Positions 28,478 through 37,611 are shown, numbered from the stretch's first letter. The stretch is 64,000 nucleotides of DNA from Streptomyces durmitorensis (GCF_023498005.1 NZ_CP097289.1:3410001-3474000); one strand, 5' to 3'. Made by a program: numbers and translations. The notes: generated by a model from the sequence alone, not told the origin.

Positions 28478-28751
28478 TCCGCTCCTGGTCCGCTCCTGGT
28501 CCGCTCCGCCGGCCCGGGTCACCTGGTCCACGTCACCCGACGAGCGCCGGGGCCGGCGCGGGCCACTGAGGCAGCGGCAGCGCTCCCGGCTCGCTCGATC
28601 GTCCTGTCGACCCCGCACAGCACTTCGGACCCCGACCAGCCGGCCCGCCTGCTCGCCCTCACCCTCGCCCTCGACGCGATCCACGCGCGCGGGCTGATCC
28701 ACGCACGCGACTGATCCACGCACGCGACTCCACGCACGCGGCCAGAGCCCG

Positions 28752-29591
28752 TCAGCTCCGGCCGGGCCCCGCGTCAGCCGCCCGCACCCTGTCGTACGCG
28801 AATCCCAAAGAGCCGTGCACCATCAGGAGCACCCCCGCCACGGCCCATCCCCCGCTGCGCCGCCGCACGGCCCATGCGGCGAGCGGGAGCCCGGCGGCCA
28901 TCTGCGCCACGGCCAGCGCGCGAGCCCGCGGCCCCCGCAGCCACGGCCCGAGACGCCCCCGCTCGACGACGTCGAGCTCCGCCCGCACCGCGTCCCGCCA
29001 CCCCGACCACTCGACCTCCCGCACACCCGGCACGACCCGTGCCACCGCGCGCAGCCGGTCCGCGGGCTCACCCGGACCGAGGCCGGTCGGCAGCGCCACT
29101 CCCGCCCGCGCGAGAACGGCGAGCAGCCCCAGGAGCCGCGCACGGGCGTCGGCCTCCGTGTCCGGGCGCCCAAGGGCCTCCAGGGACTGCATGTCCAGGA
29201 CGGGGTCGAGCCCGAGGCGCGCGGCGAAGGTGCGCAGCGCCTCGTCCTCTCCGACGGGCGTCCCGTTCGCCAGCCATACGTATTCGACGGTGCGCCGGAA
29301 GCCCGCCGCGAGGGTGCAGCCCGACCGGTCGGAGTCCCACCACAGCGCGAGCACCGGCCAGATAGACCCGACGGCGAGCGCGGTGGCCCACCCCGTGAGG
29401 ACCCGGTCCACCGGTTCGTCGCCGTGCACCCAGGGCTTGCCCTCGGGCACCAGCACGCTCCACTCGTGGCCCGCGTGGGCGAGCAGCATCCGTTCGCGCA
29501 ACAGGCGGGCGGCGGGCTCGACCACGTCGGGTTCGGCCCGGCAGAGCAGCAGGGCACCGGCGGCGGCGTGCTCGAAAGCTTCGGACGACAT
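28752..29591 (-). CDS. Hypothetical protein, C-terminal hydrophobic segment
   Basis: This 279-residue protein is mostly alpha-helical with a Trp/Leu-rich central part (GWATALAVGSIWPVLALWW) and one or two hydrophobic stretches near the C-terminus (ALAVAQMAAGLPLAAWAV; WAVAGVLLMVHGSLGFAY). The ATG is at 29591. No catalytic motif is visible. It is divergent from the DUF4097/PadR operon. Confidence 0.7.
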   Translation of the reverse strand: MSSEAFEHAAAGALLLCRAEPDVVEPAARLLRERMLLAHAGHEWSVLVPEGKPWVHGDEPVDRVLTGWATALAVGSIWPVLALWWDSDRSGCTLAAGFRRTVEYVWLANGTPVGEDEALRTFAARLGLDPVLDMQSLEALGRPDTEADARARLLGLLAVLARAGVALPTGLGPGEPADRLRAVARVVPGVREVEWSGWRDAVRAELDVVERGRLGPWLRGPRARALAVAQMAAGLPLAAWAVRRRSGGWAVAGVLLMVHGSLGFAYDRVRAADAGPGRS

Positions 29592-29643
29592 GGCCCCACG
29601 CTAGGTCAAATCGCCATATTCGGCGCAGAGAAGCGACGGTGTC

Positions 29644-29692
29644 TTGACTTTCCGTTACCGCGATATATCGTGTATCTCAGAGACGCGATATG
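29644..29692 (+). promoter_or_regulatory. Probable PadR operator overlapping promoter of DUF4097-padR operon
   Basis: A perfect palindrome CGATATATCG (29661-29670) is followed 13 bases on by a second CGCGATAT half-site, giving an ATATCG...CGATAT arrangement. A -35-like TTGACT lies at 29644-29649, so the operator covers the -10 region. AT-rich CGATATATCG boxes stand out sharply from the GC-rich context and resemble sites near PadR/DUF4097 genes in Streptomyces. Confidence 0.7.
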
Positions 29693-29762
29693 GCGCGTTG
29701 CGATCCGGGCTTCCGGGCCCTCCCGTCCACCGTTGTCCAGCACGCCCGAGGAGGTCAGCCCG

Positions 29763-30743
29763 ATGTCAGAGTGGTCCGTCGCCGAGCCCCAGAAGCTCAC
29801 GTTCGACGCCCCCGTGAGGACACTCCATGTGCGCGTCGTCAACGGAACAGTGAACGTCGTGGGCACCGACGAAGTTTCCGCCCGGCTCGAGGTCTCCGAG
29901 ATCGAGGGGCCGCCGCTGACCGTCACGCAGTCGGACGGCACGCTGTCCGTCGCCTATGACGACCTGCCCTGGAAGGGCTTCCTCAAGTGGCTCGACCGCA
30001 AGGGCTGGCGCCGCAGCGCCGTGGTCTCGCTGGCCGTCCCGGCGGGCACCCGCGTCGAGGTCGGCGTCGTGGGGGCCGGCGCCGTGGTCTCGGGGATCGA
30101 GGGGCGCACGGAGGTCAAGGGCGTCACCGGCGACACCACCCTCGTCGGCCTCTCGGGCCAGGTCCGCGCCGACACGGTCTCGGGCAGCGTGGAGGCCCAG
30201 GGCATCACGGGCGACCTGCGGTTCAACTCGGTCTCCGGTGACCTGACCGTCTTCGAGGGCGCGGGCTCCTCCGTTCGGGCAGATTCGGTGAGCGGCTCGA
30301 TGATCGTGGACATCGACCCGACGGGCGCGCCGGCGGACATCGGTCTGACGAGCGTCTCCGGTGAGATAGCGATCCGGCTGCCCCACCCGACGGACGCGGA
30401 CGTGGAGGCGAACACCGCGAGCGGGTCGGTGTCCAACGCGTTCGAGGACCTGCGGGTCAGCGGCCAGTGGGGCGCGAAGAAGATCACCGGCCGCCTGGGC
30501 TCGGGCAGCGGAAAGCTCAGGGCGACGACGGTCTCGGGCTCCATCGCGCTGCTGCGCAGGCCGCCGACGGAGGAGGATCCGTCCGACGAGGTCCCACCGA
30601 CCGCGTCCCCGTCGGACGCGACGGACCCGACGGACCCGACGGACCCGACAGGACCCACGGACCCCACGGACCCGACGGACACTCCCCCGACGGGCACTCC
30701 CCCGACCGACGACGCCGCCCCGACCGACAAGAAGGTGCTCTGA
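29763..30743 (+). CDS. DUF4097 beta-strand repeat protein with Pro/Thr/Asp tail
   Basis: This 326-residue protein begins SEWSVAEPQKLTFD and contains a repetitive beta-solenoid-like domain with recurring VSGSV/VSGDL units (about residues 85-255), typical of DUF4097. The C-terminal about 60 residues are low complexity, dominated by DPT and DPTDPT repeats, and probably disordered. It has no signal peptide or membrane helix. A GGAGG site precedes the ATG. It is the first gene of an operon with a PadR repressor one base downstream; such pairs are linked with envelope stress or adaptation, though the molecular function is unknown. Confidence 0.88.
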   Translation: MSEWSVAEPQKLTFDAPVRTLHVRVVNGTVNVVGTDEVSARLEVSEIEGPPLTVTQSDGTLSVAYDDLPWKGFLKWLDRKGWRRSAVVSLAVPAGTRVEVGVVGAGAVVSGIEGRTEVKGVTGDTTLVGLSGQVRADTVSGSVEAQGITGDLRFNSVSGDLTVFEGAGSSVRADSVSGSMIVDIDPTGAPADIGLTSVSGEIAIRLPHPTDADVEANTASGSVSNAFEDLRVSGQWGAKKITGRLGSGSGKLRATTVSGSIALLRRPPTEEDPSDEVPPTASPSDATDPTDPTDPTGPTDPTDPTDTPPTGTPPTDDAAPTDKKVL

Positions 30744-30744
30744 G

Positions 30745-31827
30745 ATGGCCCCCGTGTTCGCCCACGGCCGACTGCGCCTGTATCTGCTGAAGCTCCTCGA
30801 CGAGGCCCCGCGCCACGGCTATGAGGTGATCCGCCTCCTGGAGGAGCGCTTCCAGGGGCTGTACGCACCTTCGGCCGGGACGGTCTACCCCCGCCTGGCG
30901 AAGCTGGAGGCCGAGGGCCTGGTCACGCACACCACGGAGGGCGGCCGCAAGGTGTACGCCATCACGGACGCGGGCCGCGCCGAACTGGCCGACCGCAGCG
31001 GTGAGCTGGCCGATCTGGAGCTGGAGATCCGCGACTCCGTCGCCGAGCTCGCCGCCGAGATCCGGGACGGCGTGCGGGGCGCGGCCGGTGAGCTCCGCCG
31101 TGAGATGCGGGAGGCGGCCAAGGAGGCACGCGCGTCCGGCGGCAGGCCCGAGGGCAAGAACGACTCCAGCTCCGGCTCCGGCAAGGTCTTCCCCGACCCC
31201 TCGGACTTCTTCGACGGCTCCTGGGGCGACAAGGAGGGCTGGCGCCAGGCCAAGGAGGACTTCAAGCGCGCCAAGCAGGAGTGGAAGGAGCAGGCACGGC
31301 GGGCGAAGGACGAGACCCGCAGGGCCCGCGAGGACGCCCAGCGCGCCCGCCGCCAGGCGCAGGACGCACAGGCGACCGCCCGCGCCCAGGCGCAGGAGGA
31401 GGTGCAGCGCATCGCACGCCGCGTCCAGGACCAGGTCCAGGACCACTTCACGCGGGGCGACTGGCCGACGGGGGTCCGCGAGGGCCTGACGGAACTGGCC
31501 AAGGAGTTCGGCGAGTTCGGCAAGAACGCAGGCAGCGCAGGCAAGGACTTCGGCCGCAAGGGCGCGCGGTCCACCGCCGAGGAGCCCACGTTCACGGACG
31601 CCCGCGAGGACGAGGTCCCCACGGAGTACGTCCCGGACTGGGCCCAGGAGGACACCACCGGCCATCCGGCACGTGACCTGGACCGCCTCCTGGACCGCTT
31701 CCGCGACGACATCCGCGACGCGGCCCGGGACCACGGCGTGACGGAGGACCAACTCCGCGACGCCCGCCGCCACTTGTCATCGGCGGCGGCACACATCGCC
31801 GCGACATTGCGTACGCCGAAGCCATGA
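30745..31827 (+). CDS. PadR family transcriptional regulator with long charged C-terminal region
   Basis: This 360-residue protein has a PadR winged-helix domain in residues 1-85 (LYLLKLLDEAPRHGYEVIRLLEE; APSAGTVYPRLAKLEAEGLV). It then has about 270 residues of helical, highly charged sequence including a coiled coil of the type KRAKQEWKEQARRAKDE, much longer than the typical 110-200 residue PadR proteins. It begins one base after the DUF4097 stop, so it likely autoregulates the operon through the CGATATATCG boxes. The extended tail suggests oligomerisation or interaction with DUF4097. Confidence 0.9.
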   Translation: MAPVFAHGRLRLYLLKLLDEAPRHGYEVIRLLEERFQGLYAPSAGTVYPRLAKLEAEGLVTHTTEGGRKVYAITDAGRAELADRSGELADLELEIRDSVAELAAEIRDGVRGAAGELRREMREAAKEARASGGRPEGKNDSSSGSGKVFPDPSDFFDGSWGDKEGWRQAKEDFKRAKQEWKEQARRAKDETRRAREDAQRARRQAQDAQATARAQAQEEVQRIARRVQDQVQDHFTRGDWPTGVREGLTELAKEFGEFGKNAGSAGKDFGRKGARSTAEEPTFTDAREDEVPTEYVPDWAQEDTTGHPARDLDRLLDRFRDDIRDAARDHGVTEDQLRDARRHLSSAAAHIAATLRTPKP

Positions 31828-31909
31828 CCTGGGCGGCCACCCAGGGACCGCCGGGTCCGCCCTGACCCCAGGCCCGCCCTGGTCGTAGGCCGGACCCAGG
31901 CTCATCGGC

Positions 31910-32473
31910 TTAGGCGGCGCCCTCGCCGTACAGCACCCTCTCCACCGACTCATGGGTCACGCCATGGTCCGCGAGCACCTCGCCGACCGGGCCGGGGCGG
32001 ACCGTCAGGGCGAACAGGATGTGTTCGTCGCCGATGTGCCGGTCCCGGCGGGCGGTGGCGATGCGCAGGGACTTCTCCAGGGCGTCCTTGGCCTCACGGG
32101 TGAAGGGACGGTGCCCGGTCCAGCCGAGGCCGGGCCGCCGGGCCTTGCGTCCGCCCGCCAACGCGCCCACGCCATGAGCCTCCTCGACCCGGGAGACGAT
32201 CTCGGACACGTCGATGCCGAGCTCGGCCAGCGCCTGTGTGTCGGCCTGCGAGAGGCCCCCGCGGCGCCGCGCCTCGGCCAGCGCGGTCTCGATCGACTCC
32301 CGGCGGCGCGTGGCCCCGAGCGAGGCCAGGGCGAAGGACGCCCGGCTCGCCTCGCGGTCGAGCAGCGCGAGCAGCATGTGCCCGTCGTCGACGGAGTCCG
32401 CACCCTCGCCCTCGGCATGCTCGACCGCGCCCTTGACGACGGCGCGGGCGTCCTTCGTGAACCGCTCGAACAT
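31910..32473 (-). CDS. Clp N-terminal repeat domain protein (no ATPase)
   Basis: This 187-residue protein consists of two Clp-N (ClpA/ClpC N-terminal) repeats: MFERFTKDARAVVKGAVEHAE at the start and FTREAKDALEKSLRIATAR in the second half. There is no AAA+ module, so it is a stand-alone adaptor-like or regulatory protein. The ATG at 32473 overlaps the upstream HTH gene stop by one base (TGATG) and has a GGGAGG site, so the pair is coupled. Stand-alone Clp-N proteins beside small HTH proteins recur in actinobacteria, with roles mostly unstudied. Confidence 0.88.
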   Translation of the reverse strand: MFERFTKDARAVVKGAVEHAEGEGADSVDDGHMLLALLDREASRASFALASLGATRRRESIETALAEARRRGGLSQADTQALAELGIDVSEIVSRVEEAHGVGALAGGRKARRPGLGWTGHRPFTREAKDALEKSLRIATARRDRHIGDEHILFALTVRPGPVGEVLADHGVTHESVERVLYGEGAA

Positions 32474-32682
32474 CACTGCCTCCCGTACTTCTTGTGCACG
32501 GCCTGCCTGCTCACTCCGAGCTCCGCGGCGATCCCCTGCCACGACCAGCCCTGCAGGCGCGCACTGCGCACCTGCACGGCCTCCAACTGCTCCACCAGCC
32601 TCCGCAGCGCGGAGACGGCCCGCAGTCCGACTCGTGGGTCACGGTCACCCGCACGCTCGGCGAGATCCGTAGCTTTGGTCAT
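32473..32682 (-). CDS. Small helix-turn-helix DNA-binding protein
   Basis: This 69-residue protein ends in a clear HTH (WSWQGIAAELGVSRQAVHKKYG) preceded by a helix LRRLVEQLEAVQVRSA. It is the first gene of a two-gene unit with the Clp-N protein. The ATG at 32682 lies only a few bases from a palindromic operator. Its size and position mark it as the likely autoregulator of the unit, with the Clp-N partner possibly modulating its activity or stability; this is inference. Confidence 0.85.
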   Translation of the reverse strand: MTKATDLAERAGDRDPRVGLRAVSALRRLVEQLEAVQVRSARLQGWSWQGIAAELGVSRQAVHKKYGRQ

Positions 32683-32686
32683 GCAT

Positions 32687-32731
32687 GTCAACTTACGTTG
32701 ACAGGAAGGCCGTGTCAACCATAGTTGACAC
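32687..32731. promoter_or_regulatory. Twin palindromic operators with promoter for HTH/Clp-N pair
   Basis: Two palindromes lie upstream of the HTH gene: GTCAAC-N4-GTTGAC (32687-32702) and GTGTCAAC-N4-GTTGACAC (32712-32731), centres 27 bases apart. On the minus strand a TTGACA -35 inside the distal palindrome, 17 bases and a TAAGTT -10 form a good promoter, so bound repressor would block it. Confidence 0.85.
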
Positions 32732-32763
32732 GGATGAAGTGATACCCGGAGGCAGCTTCAGCC

Positions 32764-33726
32764 TCAGACCTCCAGCACGATCTTCCCGAACTGCTCGCCC
32801 GACTCCATGCGCTCGAAGCCCTCACGCGCCCGGTCCAGCGGCAGCACCTCGTCGATGACGGGGCGCACGCCCGTGGCGGCGCAGAAGGAGAGCAGGTCCT
32901 CCAGTTCGTCCTTGGACCCCATCGTCGAACCGACGATCTTCAGCTCCAGGAAGAAGACCCGCGTCAGCTCCGCGTGCGAGGGCCTGTCACCGCTGGTCGC
33001 GCCCGAGATCACCAGAGTGCCGCCCGGCTTGAGCGACTTGATGGAGTGCGACCACGTCGCCGCCCCCACCGTCTCGATGACGGCGTCCACCCGCTGCGGA
33101 AGGCGAGCGCCCGACTCCACCGCCTCCACCGCGCCCAGCTCCAGGGCCCGCTTCCGCTTGGCCTCGTCGCGGCTCGTGGCGAAGACCCTCAGGCCCGCCG
33201 CCTTGCCGAGGACGATCGCGGCCGTGGCGACGCCGCCACCGGCGCCCTGCACGAGGACCGAATCCCCGGGACGCACACCGGCGTTGGTGAAGAGCATGCG
33301 GTACGCGGTGAGCCACGCGGTCGGCAGACAGGCCGCCTCGGCGAACGACAGCTCCTTCGGCTTCGGCAGCAGATTCCACGTGGGCACGGAGACCTGCTCG
33401 GCGAACGTCCCCTGGTACTTCTCGGTGAGGATCGAGCGGCCCTCGTCGGGGCCGACCCCGTGCCCGGTCTGGCCGATGACGGAGTGCAGGACGACCTCGT
33501 TGCCGTGCTCGTCGATGCCCGCGGCGTCACAGCCGAGGATCATCGGCAGCCTCCCCTCGGGGAGGCCGACCCCGCGCAGGGACCACAGGTCGTGATGGTT
33601 GAGGGAGGCGGCCCGGACGTTCACGGTCGACCAGCCGGTCCGGGCCTCGGGGGCGGGACGCTCCCCCAACTCAAGGCCACTGAGCGGCTGGTCACGGTCG
33701 ATGCGGGCGGCGTAGGCGGCGAACAT
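32764..33726 (-). CDS. Zinc-type alcohol dehydrogenase-like / quinone oxidoreductase family protein
   Basis: This 320-residue medium-chain dehydrogenase/reductase has a GroES-like catalytic domain (ASLNHHDLWSLRG; LGCDAAGI) followed by an NAD(P)-binding Rossmann domain with VLVQGAGGGVATAAIVLGKA. The usual structural zinc Cys cluster is absent, so it is closer to zinc-less quinone oxidoreductases. ATG 33726 begins MFAAYAARI; the longer in-frame region upstream is not conserved in character. It is monocistronic between the HTH/Clp-N pair and malic enzyme. The substrate is unknown. Confidence 0.9.
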   Translation of the reverse strand: MFAAYAARIDRDQPLSGLELGERPAPEARTGWSTVNVRAASLNHHDLWSLRGVGLPEGRLPMILGCDAAGIDEHGNEVVLHSVIGQTGHGVGPDEGRSILTEKYQGTFAEQVSVPTWNLLPKPKELSFAEAACLPTAWLTAYRMLFTNAGVRPGDSVLVQGAGGGVATAAIVLGKAAGLRVFATSRDEAKRKRALELGAVEAVESGARLPQRVDAVIETVGAATWSHSIKSLKPGGTLVISGATSGDRPSHAELTRVFFLELKIVGSTMGSKDELEDLLSFCAATGVRPVIDEVLPLDRAREGFERMESGEQFGKIVLEV

Positions 33727-33886
33727 GAGGCGACGATAGGCCGCGGGCCTACCCGCACGTAACCAGCAGCCCCTGTGACACACCCCGCACCCACCACAAG
33801 CCGCCACCCGCCGACGGCGACATACCGGAACGAGAGACGCCCACCCGTTCAAGAGACTGGAAACGGGTGGGCGGGCGGGAAAGGCA

Positions 33887-33915
33887 TGGGCCCCGCCACC
33901 ACGTGACGGGGCCCA
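33887..33915. terminator. Terminator downstream of malic enzyme
   Basis: TGGGCCCCG and CGGGGCCCA arms (9 bp) with an 11-base loop lie five bases after the malic enzyme stop. A second stem, CCCACCCGTT/AACGGGTGGG at 33840-33871, follows and may reinforce termination. Confidence 0.8.
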
Positions 33916-33919
33916 GAGA

Positions 33920-35134
33920 TCAGCGGCGAGCCACGCCTTCGGCACGAGCGGCCGCCGCAACAGCGGCAGTCACGGCCGGGGCGACCCTCTCGTCGAACGG
34001 CGAGGGGATCACGTAGTCGGCGGAGAGCTCATCGCCCACCACGCCGGCCAGCGCCTCCGCCGCGGCGATCTTCATCGTCTCGGTGATCCGCGAGGCCCGC
34101 ACCTGCAGCGCGCCCGCGAAGATGCCGGGGAACGCGAGCACGTTGTTGATCTGGTTCGGGTAGTCCGAACGGCCCGTCGCGACAACAGCCGCGTACTTGT
34201 GGGCGATGTCCGGGTGCACCTCGGGGTTCGGGTTGGCCATGGCGAACACGAACGAGTTCGGCGCCATGGAGGCGACCGCGGGCTCGGGGACGGTGCCGCC
34301 CGAGACGCCGATGAACACGTCCGCACCCGCGAGCGCGCTCTCCAGCGAGCCGCTGAGCCCGGCCTTGTTGGTGATCTCCGCGAGCTCACGCTTGACCGGG
34401 GTGAGGTCGTCCCGGTCCCGGCTCACGACGCCCTTGCGGTCCGCGACCGCCACATCGCCCAGGCCCGCCTCGAGCAGGAACTTGGCGATGGCGACACCGG
34501 CCGCACCCGCGCCGGAGATCACGGCACGCAGCTCACCGAGCGTGCGCCCGGTCAGCCGCGCCGCGTTCCGCAGCGCGGCGAGCGTCACGACCGCCGTGCC
34601 GTGCTGGTCGTCGTGGAAGACCGGAATGTCGAGCCGCTCCTGGAGCTTGCGCTCGATCTCGAAGCAGCGCGGCGCCGAGATGTCTTCGAGGTTCACGCCG
34701 CCGAAGGACGGCGCCATGCGCACCACGGTCTCGACGATCTCGTCCGCGTCCGTCGTCGCGAGCGCGATCGGAACCGCGTCCACGCCGCCGAACTGCTTGA
34801 ACAGAATGGCCTTGCCCTCCATCACGGGGAGGGAGGCCTCGGGACCGATGTCACCGAGACCGAGCACGGCCGTGCCGTCGGTGACCACGGCCACGACGTT
34901 CGACTTCCATGTGTAGTCGTTCACCAGCTCCGGCTGCTCGGCGATCGCGGTGCACACTTTCGCGACGCCAGGCGTGTACGCCAGGGACAGGTCGTCCTTG
35001 TCCCGCACCGGCACAGTGGCCTGCACGGCCATCTTGCCGCCACGGTGCAGCGCGAACGCCGGATCGAAGGGCTCTTCAGCGCCTTCGTGACCCGTACTGC
35101 TGTCGCTGCGAGGATTGACGATCTCCGCTGCCAC
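33920..35134 (-). CDS. NAD(P)-dependent malic enzyme
   Basis: This 404-residue malic enzyme of the short bacterial class oxidatively decarboxylates L-malate to pyruvate. Visible motifs are SLAYTPGVAKVC near residue 50, the metal/malate site SFGGVNLEDISAPRCFEIE, VFHDDQHGTA, and the Rossmann motif SGAGAAGVAIAKFL. The GTG start is preceded by a weak AAGGGG site. S. coelicolor has two malic enzymes; the syntenic one (SCO5261) is reported NADP-dependent and linked to lipid and antibiotic precursor supply, and by position this should be its orthologue. Confidence 0.95.
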   Translation of the reverse strand: MAAEIVNPRSDSSTGHEGAEEPFDPAFALHRGGKMAVQATVPVRDKDDLSLAYTPGVAKVCTAIAEQPELVNDYTWKSNVVAVVTDGTAVLGLGDIGPEASLPVMEGKAILFKQFGGVDAVPIALATTDADEIVETVVRMAPSFGGVNLEDISAPRCFEIERKLQERLDIPVFHDDQHGTAVVTLAALRNAARLTGRTLGELRAVISGAGAAGVAIAKFLLEAGLGDVAVADRKGVVSRDRDDLTPVKRELAEITNKAGLSGSLESALAGADVFIGVSGGTVPEPAVASMAPNSFVFAMANPNPEVHPDIAHKYAAVVATGRSDYPNQINNVLAFPGIFAGALQVRASRITETMKIAAAEALAGVVGDELSADYVIPSPFDERVAPAVTAAVAAAARAEGVARR

Positions 35135-35674
35135 TTGTCTTACCCCTTAAGTCTTAAATCATCAGTTGAGGGTGTCCACTCCTGGTTGAGAAGTGGGCGG
35201 GCACCGCGTCTGTTCTCCGCCTGTCGACGGAGGGAGGTACAGACACGCGAGCGCGCCGCACACGCGCTCTGGGCCCCGGATGAGGGGTGTAACGCACCTT
35301 TCTACCTGACGGCGCGGGGCACGGGCGAGTGGGATTGGTTACCTGAGGTGCCCCTGGTCCTTGTAGTGGTCCAACAAGAACGGACGACGGGCCCATGCCC
35401 GGATTTTCCGAGGAACGCCCGCCGCCGGTCCACATCGCGAGATTCACCCGAGATCCACCGAAGATCTCAAATGGCGGTACTTCGTTCCAGGCCGGTACGG
35501 CCCGGTTGTCCCGGCCTGTCTGGGTACCGCGATCACCCGTTATCCGATTTTGACATCTCTGGCACCCAGAATCGGACGGTCCGAATGGCAAGATGCCGTC
35601 ATCACACGAGGTCGCGACACCCGAAGGTGTGTGCACGACCGCTCGGCAACTCCCTCATCCGCCGGAGGACCCTC
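35135..35674. other. Long divergent intergenic region, malic enzyme / amino-acid ABC operon
   Basis: These 540 bases hold promoters for two divergent transcripts and no convincing gene. Visible elements are a TTGACA -35-like hexamer at 35550-35555 facing the ABC operon and a 13-base palindrome TCGGAC-G-GTCCGA at 35572-35584 just downstream, a candidate operator. The first 300 bases show no clear structure. Confidence 0.45.
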
Positions 35675-36637
35675 ATGACCGCACGCTTCATCTGTCGTAC
35701 CACCGCCGGTAAGTCCGCGAAGTCACGGATGGCCACGGTCGGCGCGATCGCGGTCGCCGGCGCGCTGCTGCTGTCCGGCTGCGGCGACCAGACCAAGAGC
35801 AAGGACGAGGGCGGCGAGAAGGTGAGCAACGCACCGCTCGCCGACAAGCTCCCCAAGGACATCCGTGACGCGGGCGTCATCAAGGTCGGTTCGGACATCG
35901 CGTACCCGCCCGTCGAGTTCAAGGACAAGTCCGGCAAGACCGTCGGCATCGACCCCGACCTCGGCGACGCGCTCGGCAAGCAGCTCGGCGTGGAGTTCCA
36001 GTTCGACAACGGCACCTTCGACACCCTGCTCGGCGGTCTGCGCTCCAAGCGCTACGACCTCGCGATGTCGGCCATGACCGACACCAAGAACCGCCAGGAG
36101 GGCGTCGACGAGGAGACCGGCAAGAAGATCGGCGACGGCGTCGACTTCGTCGACTACTTCACGGCCGGTGTCTCGATCTACACCAAGAAGGGCGACGACC
36201 AGGGCATCAAGACCTGGAGCGACCTCTGCGGCAAGAAGATCGTCGTCCAGCGCGGCACCGTCTCGCACGACCTCGCCAAGGCCGAGTCGAAGAAGTGCAA
36301 GGGCGGCAAGAAGATCGCCATCGAGTCCTTCGACAACGACCAGCAGGCCCAGACCCGACTGCGCTCCGGCGGCGCGGACGCGGGCTCGTCCGACTTCCCG
36401 GTCGCCGCGTACGCGGTGAAGACCTCGGGCGGCGGCAAGGACTTCGAGCTGGTCGGCGAGCAGGTCGAGGCCGCTCCGTACGGCATCGCGATCTCCAAGA
36501 AGAACCCCGAGCTGCGCGACGCGATCAAGGCGGCGCTCGACGCGATCATCAAGAACGGCGACTACGACAAGATCATCTCGAAGTGGGGCGTCGAGGACGG
36601 CGCGGTCAAGGAAGCCTTGATCAACGGCGGCAAGTGA
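35675..36637 (+). CDS. Amino-acid ABC transporter substrate-binding lipoprotein
   Basis: This 320-residue family 3 solute-binding lipoprotein has a signal peptide with lipobox LLLSGC (Cys near residue 36) and a mature domain starting around KVGSDIAYPPVEFKDKSG, the signature of polar amino-acid binding proteins. It delivers substrate to the permease and ATPase encoded next. The ATG at 35675 follows a GGAGG site. The gap to the permease is 35 bases, so one operon is likely. Confidence 0.94.
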   Translation: MTARFICRTTAGKSAKSRMATVGAIAVAGALLLSGCGDQTKSKDEGGEKVSNAPLADKLPKDIRDAGVIKVGSDIAYPPVEFKDKSGKTVGIDPDLGDALGKQLGVEFQFDNGTFDTLLGGLRSKRYDLAMSAMTDTKNRQEGVDEETGKKIGDGVDFVDYFTAGVSIYTKKGDDQGIKTWSDLCGKKIVVQRGTVSHDLAKAESKKCKGGKKIAIESFDNDQQAQTRLRSGGADAGSSDFPVAAYAVKTSGGGKDFELVGEQVEAAPYGIAISKKNPELRDAIKAALDAIIKNGDYDKIISKWGVEDGAVKEALINGGK

Positions 36638-36672
36638 CCGCGCAACCGTCTCGCCGCTGAAAGGCCACTTTC

Positions 36673-37611
36673 GTGACTACCGACATCTCCAAGAAGGGCC
36701 CGGAGGACACACCCCCGTCCTCCCGGCCTGAGGCCATCAAGGCCATCCCGGTCCGGCACTACGGCCGGTACGTCGCCGCGCTCCTCGCCATCGGCGCGTT
36801 CGCCGCGATCGTCTACGCCTTCGCTCAGGGCGACATCAACTGGGACGCGATCCCCGACAACTTCTTCGACGACCGCATCCTCAAGGGCGTCCGCGAGACC
36901 CTGCTCCTGACCTTCCTGTCGATGCTCATCGGCGTGGTCGGCGGCATCCTCCTCTCGGTGATGCGCCTGTCGAAGAACCCGGTGACCTCGTCGATCGCCT
37001 GGTTCTACATCTGGTTCTTCCGCGGTACGCCGGTCCTGGTCCAGCTCTTCATCTGGTTCAACCTCGGCTTCGTCTTCGAGTACGTCAACCTCGGCCCCGT
37101 CTACAAGGACGAGTGGTCGGACTTCATGACGCCGTTCCTGACGGCGCTGCTCGGCCTGGGCCTCAACGAGGCCGCGTACATGGCCGAGATCTGCCGCGCC
37201 GGTCTGCTCTCGGTCGACGAGGGCCAGACCGAGGCGTCCCAGGCGCTGGGCATGAGCCACGGCAAGACGCTGCGCCGCGTCGTGCTGCCGCAGGCGATGC
37301 GCGTGATCGTGCCGCCGACGGGCAACGAAGTCATCAACATGCTCAAGACGACGTCCCTGGTGGCCGCGGTCCAGTACTTCGAACTGCTGCGGTACGCCCA
37401 GGACATCGGCACCTCCTCCGGCGCCACCGTCGAGGCCCTGCTGCTCGCCGCGGCCTGGTACCTGATCATGACCTCGATCCTCTCCGTCGGCCAGTTCTAC
37501 CTGGAGCGTTACTACGCGCGCGGTTCGTCGCGCTCGCTCCCGGACACCCCGTTCCAGAAGATCAAGGCCAATATGTTGTCCCTTGGCAACCGCTCGGGAG
37601 TTGGTCACTGA
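36673..37611 (+). CDS. Amino-acid ABC transporter permease (HisM/GlnP family)
   Basis: This 312-residue membrane permease has a cytoplasmic N-terminus of about 30 residues, five or six transmembrane helices and the EAA-type loop [25 protein letters not shown] that contacts the ATPase. The [12 protein letters not shown] motif is typical of the polar amino-acid uptake family. It starts with GTG and overlaps the ATPase start by one base (TGATG). It probably forms a homodimer because no second permease is encoded. Confidence 0.94.
   Translation: MTTDISKKGPEDTPPSSRPEAIKAIPVRHYGRYVAALLAIGAFAAIVYAFAQGDINWDAIPDNFFDDRILKGVRETLLLTFLSMLIGVVGGILLSVMRLSKNPVTSSIAWFYIWFFRGTPVLVQLFIWFNLGFVFEYVNLGPVYKDEWSDFMTPFLTALLGLGLNEAAYMAEICRAGLLSVDEGQTEASQALGMSHGKTLRRVVLPQAMRVIVPPTGNEVINMLKTTSLVAAVQYFELLRYAQDIGTSSGATVEALLLAAAWYLIMTSILSVGQFYLERYYARGSSRSLPDTPFQKIKANMLSLGNRSGVGH

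Noticed and set aside
30600..30700. GACCCGACG-type repeats as a regulatory array
   Set aside because: They code the Asp-Pro-Thr tail of the DUF4097 protein and have no separate significance.
34199..35674. In-frame upstream extension of the ABC substrate-binding gene
   Set aside because: It is antisense to malic enzyme and would hide the signal peptide; the ATG at 35675 has a ribosome site and begins a lipoprotein signal.
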